A stretch of DNA of 64,000 nt from NCBI GenBank assembly GCA_050180485.1, contig JBFXED010000014.1:1-64000 (forward strand), read 5' to 3'. Source of the stretch: CADEGL01 sp050180485. Lineage in GTDB: Bacteria; Pseudomonadota; Alphaproteobacteria; CADEGL01. Shown piece after piece: positions 45,272-53,276 of the stretch. Each line of letters opens with the position of its first letter. Positions within the stretch are counted from its first letter, which is position 1. Below the pieces are notes generated by a model. That model did not search any database, was not told the DNA's origin, and worked only from the letters and a program-made list of their open reading frames with translations. A program made the translations under genes and the position numbers.

Positions 45272-46588
45272 TCAAAGAATGAAGCGGGACAGATCCGTAT
45301 CGCGCGCTAGGCTGGCGACCTTTTCGTCCACATAGGCGGCGTCGATCTTGACCGAAGTGCCGGGCCGGTCGGGTGCGTTGAAGCTGATCTCCTCGACCAG
45401 CCGCTCCAAGACCGTGTGAAGCCGCCGCGCGCCGATATTCTCGACGCCCTCATTGATTTCGGCGGCCAGGCCCGCGATGCGGGCGATGGCATCCTCGGTG
45501 AAATCGAGCGTGACATCCTCGGTCTTCATCAGGGCCGTATATTGCTTGATCAGGCTGTTCTCGGGCTCGGTCAGGATGCGCGAGAAATCGTCGCGGTTCA
45601 GCGCCTTCAACTCCACTCGGATCGGCAGGCGGCCCTGCAGTTCCGGCAAAAGGTCCGACGGCTTCGACAAGTGGAACGCGCCCGAGGCGATGAACAGGAC
45701 GTGGTCGGTTTTCACCGGCCCGTGCTTGGTCGCGACCGTGGTGCCTTCGATCAGGGGCAGAAGGTCGCGCTGGACGCCTTCGCGGCTCACGTCGGCGCCC
45801 ACGCGTTCGCTGCGCGAGCCGATCTTGTCGATCTCGTCCAGGAAGACGATGCCGTTGTCCTCGACCATGCGGATGGCCTCGGCCACGATCTTGTCCTGGT
45901 CTAACAGCTTGTCGCTTTCCTCCGCGATCAGCAGCGGATGGGATTCCGCGACCGTCAGCCGCTTGGGCTTGGTTCGGCCGCCGCCTAGCGCCTTGCCGAA
46001 GATTTCGTTGAGATTGAGCATGCCCATCTGGGCGCCCGGCATGCCGGGAATCTCGAAGGTCGGCAGCGCGCCCGAACCGCTTTCGCTGACCTGAAGCTCG
46101 ATTTCTTTGTCGTTCAATTGACCTTCGCGCAGCATCTTGCGGAACTTCTGCCGCGTCTCGGCAGAAGCGCCCTGCCCGACCAGTGCGTCGAGCACGCGCT
46201 CCTCGGCGGCCAGCTCGGCCTTGGCTTCGACGGCCTTGCGCAACCGCTCGCGCGTCATGCCGATCGAAACCTCGACCAGGTCGCGGATGATCTGTTCGAC
46301 ATCGCGCCCGACATAGCCGACCTCGGTGAACTTGGTGGCCTCGACCTTGAGGAACGGTGCCTGCGCCAGCTTGGCCAGACGGCGCGCGATCTCGGTCTTG
46401 CCCACGCCCGTGGGCCCGATCATCAGGATGTTCTTGGGCAGGACCTCCTCGCGCAGCTCGGCCGAAAGCTGCTGGCGGCGCCAACGGTTGCGCAACGCGA
46501 TGGCGACGGCGCGCTTGGCGTCGGCCTGGCCGACGATGAAACGATCGAGTTCGGAGACGATCTCGCGGGGAGAGAAGGCGTTGGTCAC
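45272..46588 (-). CDS. hslU: HslU ATPase subunit of the HslUV protease
   Basis: 438 residues, standard length. Walker A is GPTGVGKTEIARRLA at about 57-71, Walker B FLDEIDKI, with the I-domain in between and the C-terminal DLSRFIL tail that activates HslV. The AAA+ hexamer unfolds substrates for HslV. It starts inside the last 4 bases of hslV (both reverse), so the two are cotranslated. Confidence 0.98.
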   Translation of the reverse strand: MTNAFSPREIVSELDRFIVGQADAKRAVAIALRNRWRRQQLSAELREEVLPKNILMIGPTGVGKTEIARRLAKLAQAPFLKVEATKFTEVGYVGRDVEQIIRDLVEVSIGMTRERLRKAVEAKAELAAEERVLDALVGQGASAETRQKFRKMLREGQLNDKEIELQVSESGSGALPTFEIPGMPGAQMGMLNLNEIFGKALGGGRTKPKRLTVAESHPLLIAEESDKLLDQDKIVAEAIRMVEDNGIVFLDEIDKIGSRSERVGADVSREGVQRDLLPLIEGTTVATKHGPVKTDHVLFIASGAFHLSKPSDLLPELQGRLPIRVELKALNRDDFSRILTEPENSLIKQYTALMKTEDVTLDFTEDAIARIAGLAAEINEGVENIGARRLHTVLERLVEEISFNAPDRPGTSVKIDAAYVDEKVASLARDTDLSRFIL

Positions 46589-47127
46589 AGGCTTTCCACG
46601 GTCACGTTACGGTTGGTGAAGACGCAGATGTCGGCCGCGATGTTGAGCGCCTTGCGCGCGATGGTCTCGGCGTCGAGCCCGGGCTGGTCGATCAGCGCGC
46701 GGCCCGCGGCGAGTGCATAGGGTCCGCCCGAGCCGATGCCGATCAGCCCGTCTTCGGGTTCCAGCACGTCGCCGGTGCCGGAGAGGATCAGGGAAACGCC
46801 CTTATCGGCCACGGCCATCATGGCCTCCAGCCGGCGCAGATAACGGTCGGTGCGCCAATCCTTGGCCAACTCGACGCAGGCACGCATGAGCTGGCCCGGA
46901 TGCTTTTCCAACTTGCCTTCCAGGCGCTCGAACAGCGTGAAGGCATCGGCCGTCGCACCAGCGAAGCCCGCGATCACGCGTCCATCGGCCAGGCGGCGCA
47001 CTTTCTTGGCGTTCGCCTTGACGATGGTATTGCCCATGCTGACTTGGCCGTCGGCCGCGATCACGACCTTGCCGTCTTTGCGCACGGACAGGACCGTCGT
47101 GCCGTGCCAGGCGGGAGAATTTTCCAT
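46585..47127 (-). CDS. hslV: HslV peptidase subunit of the HslUV protease
   Basis: 180 residues. HGTTVLSVRKDGKVVIAADGQVSMG (parts HGTTVLSV, VVIAADGQVSMGN) shows the catalytic threonine region. The active Thr is expected at Thr10 after removal of a nine-residue propeptide, as in other alphaproteobacterial HslV. GDVLEPEDGLIGIGSGGPYA is also conserved. The dodecamer degrades proteins fed by HslU. A cNMP-FHA gene sits 47 bases upstream on the same strand. Confidence 0.98.
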   Translation of the reverse strand: MENSPAWHGTTVLSVRKDGKVVIAADGQVSMGNTIVKANAKKVRRLADGRVIAGFAGATADAFTLFERLEGKLEKHPGQLMRACVELAKDWRTDRYLRRLEAMMAVADKGVSLILSGTGDVLEPEDGLIGIGSGGPYALAAGRALIDQPGLDAETIARKALNIAADICVFTNRNVTVESL

Positions 47128-47174
47128 GATGCTTGGATATGGCCGTTGGGACGGCCCCCGTCAACCGGGCGGGG

Positions 47175-47927
47175 TCAGCCCTTTTCGACCAGCACCCGAA
47201 AGATGAAGGGCGAGCCCGACTTGCCCGCCACCACTTGGTTGTCGCCGAGGCGCAGCGGCGCGGCCTGGCGGTTCTCCGCGCGGCCGATGCGCACGCCATT
47301 CACGACCGTGCCGAGATGGCTCCAGATGTCCCGCACCACGGGCCCCGTCTCGGATCCTTCGATTGCGAAATGCTGGCGCGACAGGTTGTAGGGCCGTACG
47401 TCGTCGAGCATCAGCTCGATGGCGGACGGGGGCGCTGTTTCACCGTCGAGCAGCAGGCGGCCGACACGGAAGGGCAGCTCCGGTACCACATAGCCCCCTT
47501 CGTCCATCTGGTCCTGCAGCTCGCGGCTGGACGGCAGGATGCGGATATTGTGAACGGGGCGTTCCGCCACGATCACGGCGCGCGGCACGCCCTTGGAAAC
47601 GATACCCGTCACATCGTGAAGGGAATGGAAAAGCTGGCGCAAGACCGGATCCAAGGTGGCGCGCTTTTTGTTGACCCGGTCCAAAAACTCATCGCGCGAG
47701 ATGACGGCCACGGTGGTCTCGACAACCGCCCGCGCGGTCATGGTCATGGGCTGGCCGAGAATGAGACAGGCTTCGCCGACGATCTCGCCCCGGCCGAGAC
47801 GGCTTTCGTCGTCCCCGCGAGCGCCGCTCGCGATCTCCACTTCGCCGTCGATGATGACGAAGGCGGCCGTGGGCGGATCGCCCAGCCGGCACAGGATTTC
47901 ATCCGGCGCAAAACGTCGGTGTTTCAT
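47175..47927 (-). CDS. Cyclic-nucleotide-binding plus FHA domain protein
   Basis: 250 residues from the ATG at 47927; the longer open frame to 48188 looks spurious. Residues 1-110 resemble a cNMP-binding domain, with FVIIDGEVEI, RGEIVGEACLILGQPMTMTARA and VISRDEFL. The C-terminal 100 residues form an FHA domain: PFRVGRLLL, YNLSRQHFAIEG, DIWSHLGTVVNGVRIG and RLGDNQVVAG. It may read a nucleotide signal and bind phospho-threonine partners. No kinase is adjacent. It probably shares an operon with hslVU and is divergent from hisB. Confidence 0.8.
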   Translation of the reverse strand: MKHRRFAPDEILCRLGDPPTAAFVIIDGEVEIASGARGDDESRLGRGEIVGEACLILGQPMTMTARAVVETTVAVISRDEFLDRVNKKRATLDPVLRQLFHSLHDVTGIVSKGVPRAVIVAERPVHNIRILPSSRELQDQMDEGGYVVPELPFRVGRLLLDGETAPPSAIELMLDDVRPYNLSRQHFAIEGSETGPVVRDIWSHLGTVVNGVRIGRAENRQAAPLRLGDNQVVAGKSGSPFIFRVLVEKG

Positions 47928-48157
47928 GGCGCTGTATTCGGTCCCCCAAACCGCCCTGAAAGGGCCGGTCCGGCCCTCCCCCCGAGAACCGTACAGGCAA
48001 CCGTTGTGCCATAAACGGCGGGCCTTCGGAACGAAAACCTCTATCTGGCGGCCTCGACCGGCTTCCCATCTAAATGTGGTCTGCCGCGCGCACTGGCGCG
48101 GTGTCCATAGGGCTGTTAAAACCCCGCGGCCGGCGGATACCGCCGCGGAGAGAGGCC

Positions 48158-48757
48158 ATGCGACAGGCGACGGTCGAGCGCAAGACACGCGAAACGCAAA
48201 TCACCGCCACCGTGAACCTGGACGGGACGGGCGTCGCCCGTATCGCGACCGGGATCGGCTTCCTCGACCATATGTTGGAGCAGCTGTCCCGCCACAGCCT
48301 CATCGACATCACCTTGGAGGCCAAGGGCGACCTCCACATCGACTATCACCACACGACCGAAGACACCGGCATCGTGATCGGCCAGGCCGTCTCCAAGGCC
48401 TTGGGCGACCGCCGCGGCATCCGCCGCTATGGCGATGCCACGATCCCCATGGATGAGACCCTGTCGCGCGTGGCGCTGGACGCGTCGAACCGGCCGTATC
48501 TGATCTGGAAGGTCGGCTTCTCGCGCCCCAAATTGGGAGAGATGGACACCGAATTGTTCAAGGAATGGTTCCAGGCCTTTGCCCAGACGGCCGGCCTCAC
48601 CTTGCACGTCGAGAATGTCTATGGTGAGAACAACCACCATATCGTCGAGTCCTGCTACAAGGGCCTTGCCCGGGCCATGCGGCAGGCGGTCGAGTTGGAC
48701 CCGCGCCAGGCTGGCGAGGTTCCTTCGACCAAGGGCACGCTCGGCAAATCCCTTTAA
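48158..48757 (+). CDS. hisB: Imidazoleglycerol-phosphate dehydratase
   Basis: 199 residues from the ATG at 48158, preceded by GAGAGAGG. The metal-binding signatures are GFLDHMLEQLSRHSLID and IDYHHTTEDTG, with a second pair in ENNHHIVESCYKGLARA. It is the monofunctional form without the phosphatase domain. It dehydrates imidazole glycerol phosphate in histidine synthesis and opens the hisB-DUF2628-hisH-GNAT-hisA-hisF-hisE unit. Confidence 0.98.
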   Translation: MRQATVERKTRETQITATVNLDGTGVARIATGIGFLDHMLEQLSRHSLIDITLEAKGDLHIDYHHTTEDTGIVIGQAVSKALGDRRGIRRYGDATIPMDETLSRVALDASNRPYLIWKVGFSRPKLGEMDTELFKEWFQAFAQTAGLTLHVENVYGENNHHIVESCYKGLARAMRQAVELDPRQAGEVPSTKGTLGKSL

Positions 48758-48767
48758 CGGTCGCGCC

Positions 48768-49187
48768 ATGAAGGTCTTTACGGTCCATCGGCGCGAGACG
48801 GGTTCTCCGCCGGGCGGCACGGCCGCCCGCAGCGACGATGTCGTGCTGGTCAAGGAAGGCTTCGCCTGGTTCGGCGCCCTGTTCGGGCCGTTCTGGGCGC
48901 TGGCCCATCGCATGTGGAGCTGGGTGCTGGTGACGGCACTGGCCAACGCGGCTTTTGCCGTTTTGATTCAACGCATACCGATGAATCCCGGCGTGCAGGC
49001 GGCGATCGCCGCGGGCCTGTTCGTGCTGATCGGGGCGCATGCCAACGACGCGCGGCGACGCTCGCTTTCGGCGCGCGGCTACCGCGAGGCTGCGATCATA
49101 AGCGCGCGCGATTTCGATGGCGCGCTCCTGCGCTATCTCGAAGGCGACGCCAAGATTCGCGCGAGCGCGCCGTCGAGCGTGCCATGA
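48768..49187 (+). CDS. DUF2628 family membrane protein
   Basis: 139 residues from the ATG at 48768, 10 bases after hisB. KVFTVHRRETG opens it, VLVKEGFAWFGALFGPFWALAHRMW and two or three hydrophobic segments (about 40-55, 60-85, 90-105) follow, then ISARDFDGALLRYL at the end. DUF2628 proteins occur between hisB and hisH in many alphaproteobacteria. Function unknown. Its stop overlaps the hisH start by 4 bases. Confidence 0.85.
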   Translation: MKVFTVHRRETGSPPGGTAARSDDVVLVKEGFAWFGALFGPFWALAHRMWSWVLVTALANAAFAVLIQRIPMNPGVQAAIAAGLFVLIGAHANDARRRSLSARGYREAAIISARDFDGALLRYLEGDAKIRASAPSSVP

Positions 49188-49822
49188 CGGTCGCGATCGT
49201 CGATTACGGCTCGGGCAACCTGCGTTCGGCCGCGAAAGCGTTCGAACGGGCCGCGCAAGGCACCGGCCAGCGCGTCCTGGTGACGGCCGAGGCGGCGGAC
49301 GTGCGCGCGGCCGACCGGGTGGTGCTGCCGGGCGTGGGCGCCTTCGCCGATTGCATGCGCGGCCTGTCGGGCGTGCCCGGCATGGTCGAGGCGCTGAACC
49401 ATGTCGCGATCCGCCAGCAGCGTCCCCTGCTCGGCATCTGCGTCGGCATGCAGCTGATGGCCGAGCGCGGGCTCGAACATGGCACGCATCCGGGCCTCGA
49501 CTGGATTCCCGGCGAGGTCAGGAAGATCGCGCCCGACGACGAATCCCTGCGCATCCCCCATATGGGCTGGAACGAGCTTTCCGTGGCGCCGCCCGCGCAT
49601 CCGGTGCTGGACGGGCTGGCCTCGGGAACCCACGTCTATTTCGTGCATAGCTACGCGTTCGAATGCCGCGAGGACGACCATGTGCTGGCGACCGCGTCTT
49701 ACGGCGGCGCGCTCACGGCTGCGATCGGCCGCGACAATCTGGTCGGCACGCAGTTCCATCCGGAGAAGAGCCAGGACGCGGGCCTGCGTCTGATCGCGAA
49801 CTTCCTGAACTGGAGTCCCTGA
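49184..49822 (+). CDS. hisH: Imidazole glycerol phosphate synthase, glutamine amidotransferase subunit
   Basis: 212 residues from the ATG at 49184. IVDYGSGNLRSAAKAFERA starts the protein. The nucleophile is Cys86 in LLGICVGMQLM, and the catalytic His/Glu are in GTQFHPEKSQ near the C-terminus. It hydrolyses glutamine and channels ammonia to HisF, encoded two genes downstream. A GNAT gene starts 3 bases after its stop and separates it from hisA. Confidence 0.98.
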   Translation: MTVAIVDYGSGNLRSAAKAFERAAQGTGQRVLVTAEAADVRAADRVVLPGVGAFADCMRGLSGVPGMVEALNHVAIRQQRPLLGICVGMQLMAERGLEHGTHPGLDWIPGEVRKIAPDDESLRIPHMGWNELSVAPPAHPVLDGLASGTHVYFVHSYAFECREDDHVLATASYGGALTAAIGRDNLVGTQFHPEKSQDAGLRLIANFLNWSP

Positions 49823-49824
49823 CC

Positions 49825-50355
49825 GTGGCGGAAATCAATGTCCGCATCGGGGTCGAGCCGGCCAAGGAGTTCAAGGGCCCCGACCTCTACGATCTGTGCG
49901 ACGCGACCGAGGGTGCGATCATCGACGGCGGCGGCTTCGGCTGGGTGCGTCCGCCGCCGCGCAAGGCGCTGGAGGCCTACTATCGCGGCGTGCTGGTGGT
50001 GCCCGAGCGCACCCTGTTCCTGGCGCGGCTCGATGGCGTTGTCTGCGGCTCGGCCCAACTCGTGCGTCCCATGCCCAACAACGAGGCCCAGGCCTTCGCC
50101 TGCAACCTGATGCATTCGTTCGTGGCCCCGTGGGCGCGCGGTCACGGCCTCGCGCGCGAACTGACCCTCGCGGTCGAATCCTACGCCCGGCGCGAAGGCT
50201 TCAAGGTCTTGAACCTCGACGTGCGCGAGACCCAGACCGCGGCCTTAGCACTCTACGAATCGCTCCACTACGTGCGCTGGGGCAAGAACCCGAAATACGC
50301 GCTGGTCGAAGGCAAGATGATCACCGGCCACTACTACTATAAGGAACTAAAGTAG
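49825..50355 (+). CDS. GNAT family N-acetyltransferase inside the his operon
   Basis: 176 residues from a GTG at 49825, two bases after the hisH stop. The acetyl-CoA-binding region is FVAPWARGHGLARELTLAVESYARREGF (parts: APWARGHGLAREL), followed by LNLDVRETQTAALALYESLHY, the classic GNAT strand and helix. The acceptor substrate is unknown. It ends 5 bases before hisA. Its tight placement suggests coregulation with histidine synthesis but does not show a role in it. Confidence 0.88.
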   Translation: MAEINVRIGVEPAKEFKGPDLYDLCDATEGAIIDGGGFGWVRPPPRKALEAYYRGVLVVPERTLFLARLDGVVCGSAQLVRPMPNNEAQAFACNLMHSFVAPWARGHGLARELTLAVESYARREGFKVLNLDVRETQTAALALYESLHYVRWGKNPKYALVEGKMITGHYYYKELK

Positions 50356-50360
50356 CCGCC

Positions 50361-51083
50361 ATGATCGTCTTCCCCGCCATCGACCTGAAGGACGGTCGCT
50401 GCGTCCGCCTACGCCAAGGTGCCATGGACGACGCCACCGTCTACAACGACGACCCGGCGGCGCAGGCGCGCAGCTTCGAGGAAGCCGGCGCGCGCTGGCT
50501 GCACGTGGTCGATCTCGACGGCGCCGTTTCCGGCCAGCCGAAGAATGTGTCCGCCGTGGCGGCGATCCTAAAATCCGTTTCCATGCCGGTGCAGCTCGGC
50601 GGCGGCATCCGCGATCGCGCACGCATCGAATCCTGGCTCGAAGCGGGCGTACGCCGCGTGGTGCTGGGCACGGCCGCCATCGCCAATCCCGACCTTGTGC
50701 GCGAAGCCGCGCGCGCCCATCCCGGCCGTATTGTCGTCGGCATCGACGCGCGCAAAGGCAAAGTCGCGGTCGACGGTTGGACGCGCGCTACAGAAACCAC
50801 GGCGCGCGAGCTGGCCGATGCTCTGGCCGGTGCCGGCGTTGCCGCCATCGTCTACACGGATATCGACCGTGACGGCGTGCTCGGCGGCCCCAACATCGAA
50901 GCCACGGTCGCGTTAGCCAAGGGGTTGCCGGTGCCGGTGATCGCGTCGGGCGGCGTCTCAACCATCGACGACATCACGGCGCTCCGCGCGCGCGAGAAGG
51001 ACGGCATCGCGGGCGTCATCGTCGGCCGCGCCATCTATGACGGCCGCGTCGATCTGAAGCGCGCCTTGGCGCTGGCGGCCTGA
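50361..51083 (+). CDS. hisA: Phosphoribosylformimino-AICAR ribotide isomerase
   Basis: 240 residues. The N-terminal barrel strand FPAIDLKDGRCVRL holds the catalytic Asp. The second catalytic Asp is expected in VYTDIDRDGVLGGPN, and the phosphate-binding loops are GGGIRD and ASGGVSTIDD. It isomerises ProFAR to PRFAR in histidine synthesis. The stop abuts the hisF start. Confidence 0.98.
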   Translation: MIVFPAIDLKDGRCVRLRQGAMDDATVYNDDPAAQARSFEEAGARWLHVVDLDGAVSGQPKNVSAVAAILKSVSMPVQLGGGIRDRARIESWLEAGVRRVVLGTAAIANPDLVREAARAHPGRIVVGIDARKGKVAVDGWTRATETTARELADALAGAGVAAIVYTDIDRDGVLGGPNIEATVALAKGLPVPVIASGGVSTIDDITALRAREKDGIAGVIVGRAIYDGRVDLKRALALAA

Positions 51084-51848
51084 ATGCTGAAGCTCCGCCT
51101 CATCCCGTGCTTGGACGTGAAAGACGGCCGCGTCGTGAAGGGCGTCCAGTTCGTCAATCTGGTCGACGCGGGCGATCCGGTCGAGCAGGCGCGCGTCTAT
51201 GATCAAGCGGGCGCCGACGAGTTGTGCTTCCTCGACATCACGGCCAGTTCCGACAACCGCGATATTCTATTGGATGTCGTGCGCGCGACGGCCGAGCGTT
51301 GCTTCATGCCGCTCACGGTCGGCGGCGGCGTGCGCGAGTTGGAGGATATCCGCCGCCTGCTGCTGGCCGGTGCGGACAAGGTTTCGATCAACACGGCGGC
51401 GGTGAAACGGCCTGAGTTCGTGGCCGAGGCGGCCGAGAAATTCGGCACCCAATGCATTGTCGTCGCCATCGATGCCAAGCAGGTCTCGCCTGGCCGCTTC
51501 GAGATCTTCACCCATGGCGGACGTAACGCCACCGGCATCGACGCGGTCGCATGGGCGCGCCGCATGACGGAACTGGGGGCGGGCGAACTGCTTGTCACCT
51601 CCATGGACCGCGACGGCACGAAGAAGGGCTTCGACATTCCGCTGACGCGCGCCATCGCCGACGCCGTGCGCGTGCCGGTGATCGCGTCCGGCGGCGTCGG
51701 CACGCTCGACCACCTGGTCGAGGGCGCGCGCGACGGCCACGCTTCGGCCGTGTTGGCCGCCTCGATCTTCCATTTCGGTACATACTCCATTGCGGACGCG
51801 AAAAAGCGCCTGGCCGAAGCCGGCCTGCCCGTGCGGGAGACACGCTGA
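51084..51848 (+). CDS. hisF: Imidazole glycerol phosphate synthase, cyclase subunit
   Basis: 254 residues. RLIPCLDVKDGRVVKGVQF carries the catalytic Asp at about residue 11, and LLVTSMDRDGTKKGFD the second one. Phosphate loops TVGGGVREL and ASGGVGTLDH are intact. It closes the imidazole ring with ammonia from HisH, yielding IGP and AICAR. Its stop shares a base with the hisE start. Confidence 0.98.
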   Translation: MLKLRLIPCLDVKDGRVVKGVQFVNLVDAGDPVEQARVYDQAGADELCFLDITASSDNRDILLDVVRATAERCFMPLTVGGGVRELEDIRRLLLAGADKVSINTAAVKRPEFVAEAAEKFGTQCIVVAIDAKQVSPGRFEIFTHGGRNATGIDAVAWARRMTELGAGELLVTSMDRDGTKKGFDIPLTRAIADAVRVPVIASGGVGTLDHLVEGARDGHASAVLAASIFHFGTYSIADAKKRLAEAGLPVRETR

Positions 51849-52231
51849 TGGCGAAGAAGCTCGATGCGCATGTGCTGGATGTGCTGTCGGAAACCATCGA
51901 AAGCCGCCGCGGCGGCAATCCCGATAAGTCCTATACGGCAAAGCTCCTCTCGCGCGGCACGCGGCAGGTCGCGAAGAAATTCGCCGAGGAAGCGGGCGAG
52001 GTCGTGATCGACGCCGTGGCGCAGGACAAATCGGGCCTGGTGGGCGAAAGCGCCGACGTTCTTTATCACCTGCTCGTATTGTGGGCCGATGCGCGCATCA
52101 AGCCGACGCAAGTCTGGGCCGAGCTTGCACGCCGCGAAGGAATTTCGGGCATCGCCGAGAAGCTGGCGCGCACGGCCAGGAAGCCGCGGAAAGCGCGGGC
52201 CAAGGCGCGGAAGAAACCGAGGAAGCGATAG
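51848..52231 (+). CDS. hisE: Phosphoribosyl-ATP diphosphatase
   Basis: 127 residues from the ATG at 51848. The MazG-like core spans about 1-105: RRGGNPDKSYTAKLL, GTRQVAKKFAEEAGEVVIDA and ESADVLYHLLVLWAD, with the metal-binding acidic residues. Residues 110-127 form a very basic Lys/Arg/Ala tail. It hydrolyses PR-ATP to PR-AMP. The paired hisI and the other his genes are not in this block. A HIT gene follows after 15 bases. Confidence 0.96.
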   Translation: MAKKLDAHVLDVLSETIESRRGGNPDKSYTAKLLSRGTRQVAKKFAEEAGEVVIDAVAQDKSGLVGESADVLYHLLVLWADARIKPTQVWAELARREGISGIAEKLARTARKPRKARAKARKKPRKR

Positions 52232-52246
52232 GCGGGGAGAGGCGGC

Positions 52247-52609
52247 ATGGCGTACGACACGAACAACATCTTCGCGCGCATCCTGCGCGGTGAGATTCCT
52301 TGCAAGAAGGTGCATGAGGACCAGCACACGCTGGCCTTCCACGACATCAACCCGCAGGCGCCGACCCACATCCTGGTCGTCCCCAAGAACGCATACGTCT
52401 CGATGGATGATTTTACCGCGAAGGCGTCCGACGCCGAGATCGCGGCGCTGTTCCGCGCGGTCGGTAAGATCGCGCGCGATATCGGCGCGGCCGAACCGGG
52501 CTACCGCATCCTGTCCAATTGCGGCAACGATTCGGGCCAGGAGGTGCCGCACCTCCACATCCATCTCTTCGCCGGCAAGAAGCTCGGCCGGATGATCGCG
52601 AAGGATTGA
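52247..52609 (+). CDS. HIT family protein (HinT-like)
   Basis: 120 residues. AYDTNNIFARILRGEIPCKKVHEDQHTLAFHDI (parts: FARILRGEIPC, LAFHDINPQAP) and the histidine triad VPHLHIHLFAG near residues 97-107 define the HinT branch, which hydrolyses nucleoside phosphoramidates. It is conserved downstream of hisE in many alphaproteobacteria. Its end faces the convergent ahpD gene, with a hairpin in the gap. Confidence 0.95.
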   Translation: MAYDTNNIFARILRGEIPCKKVHEDQHTLAFHDINPQAPTHILVVPKNAYVSMDDFTAKASDAEIAALFRAVGKIARDIGAAEPGYRILSNCGNDSGQEVPHLHIHLFAGKKLGRMIAKD

Positions 52610-52616
52610 ACGGAAA

Positions 52617-52650
52617 CGGCCGGCCCGGTTTCCCGGCGCCGGCCGCTTTC
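52617..52650. terminator. Convergent hairpin between the HIT gene and ahpD
   Basis: Arms CGGCCGGC (52617-52624) and GCCGGCCG (52638-52645) pair perfectly over 8 bases, and the loop contains a second pairing CCGG...CCGG. A short CTTTCG follows on the forward strand and GTTTCCG on the reverse. This is a likely but weak bidirectional terminator for the HIT and ahpD transcripts. Confidence 0.5.
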
Positions 52651-52675
52651 GTCCGCGCTCGCGCGCGTCCTGAGA

Positions 52676-53215
52676 TCAGGCGGCTTGGGGCGCCGCCGCT
52701 TCGCCTTCCAGCGTCGCCGCCACCGCGTGCACCACGGAAGCGATGCGCGCCGCCGCCTGCACGGCCTCGGCCGAGACGCCGGCCTGGCGCAGGATCTTCT
52801 CATGCGAATCGATGCACATGCCGCAGCCGTTCACGGCTGAGACGGCGAGGGACCACAGTTCGAAATCCAACTTGTCGACGCCGGGCTTCGCCATCGCGTT
52901 CATGCGCAGCTTCGCCGGCATGGTCTTGTAGTCGGGCGCGGAGGCCAGGTGCACGAAGCGGTAATAGATATTGTTCATGGCCATGATCGCGGCCGAAGTC
53001 TTCGCCGCGGTCAGCGCCTCGGGCGACAGCTTGGGGCCGAATTCGCCGAGCGTGGCCTCGATCACCGCCGGGTTGCGGCTGGCCAGGGCTGACGCCACGA
53101 AGGTGCCCGCGCGCTGCTGCTCGGTCAGCGAAACCTCGGACGCGAGCGACGAGAGATTCAGCTTCAGGTCTTTGGCATAGTCGGGCAGACGGTCGGCGAG
53201 CGTGGCGAGCGACAT
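52676..53215 (-). CDS. ahpD: Alkyl hydroperoxide reductase AhpD
   Basis: 179 residues, matching AhpD from actinobacteria. The redox pair is Cys131 and Cys134 with His138 in GCGMCIDSHEK, as in the known CxxC-His site. Upstream ASALASRNP and IMAMNNIYYRFVHL form the carboxymuconolactone-decarboxylase fold. AhpD reduces the peroxiredoxin AhpC using lipoamide-linked electrons. ahpC lies immediately upstream on the same strand, separated by a 10-bp hairpin. Confidence 0.95.
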   Translation of the reverse strand: MSLATLADRLPDYAKDLKLNLSSLASEVSLTEQQRAGTFVASALASRNPAVIEATLGEFGPKLSPEALTAAKTSAAIMAMNNIYYRFVHLASAPDYKTMPAKLRMNAMAKPGVDKLDFELWSLAVSAVNGCGMCIDSHEKILRQAGVSAEAVQAAARIASVVHAVAATLEGEAAAPQAA

Positions 53216-53240
53216 GGAAAAACTCCTTGAGGAATAGGAA

Positions 53241-53264
53241 CCCCGGCGGGCGAACCCGCCGGGG
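53241..53264 (-). terminator. Intercistronic hairpin between ahpC and ahpD
   Basis: CCCCGGCGGG (53241-53250) and CCCGCCGGGG (53255-53264) pair perfectly over 10 bases around a CGAA loop. It lies 12 bases after the ahpC stop and 25 bases before the ahpD start. No long T-run follows, so it is more likely a partial terminator or an mRNA-stabilising stem that keeps ahpC above ahpD than a full stop. Confidence 0.6.
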
Positions 53265-53276
53265 CTTCTGGTTGCG

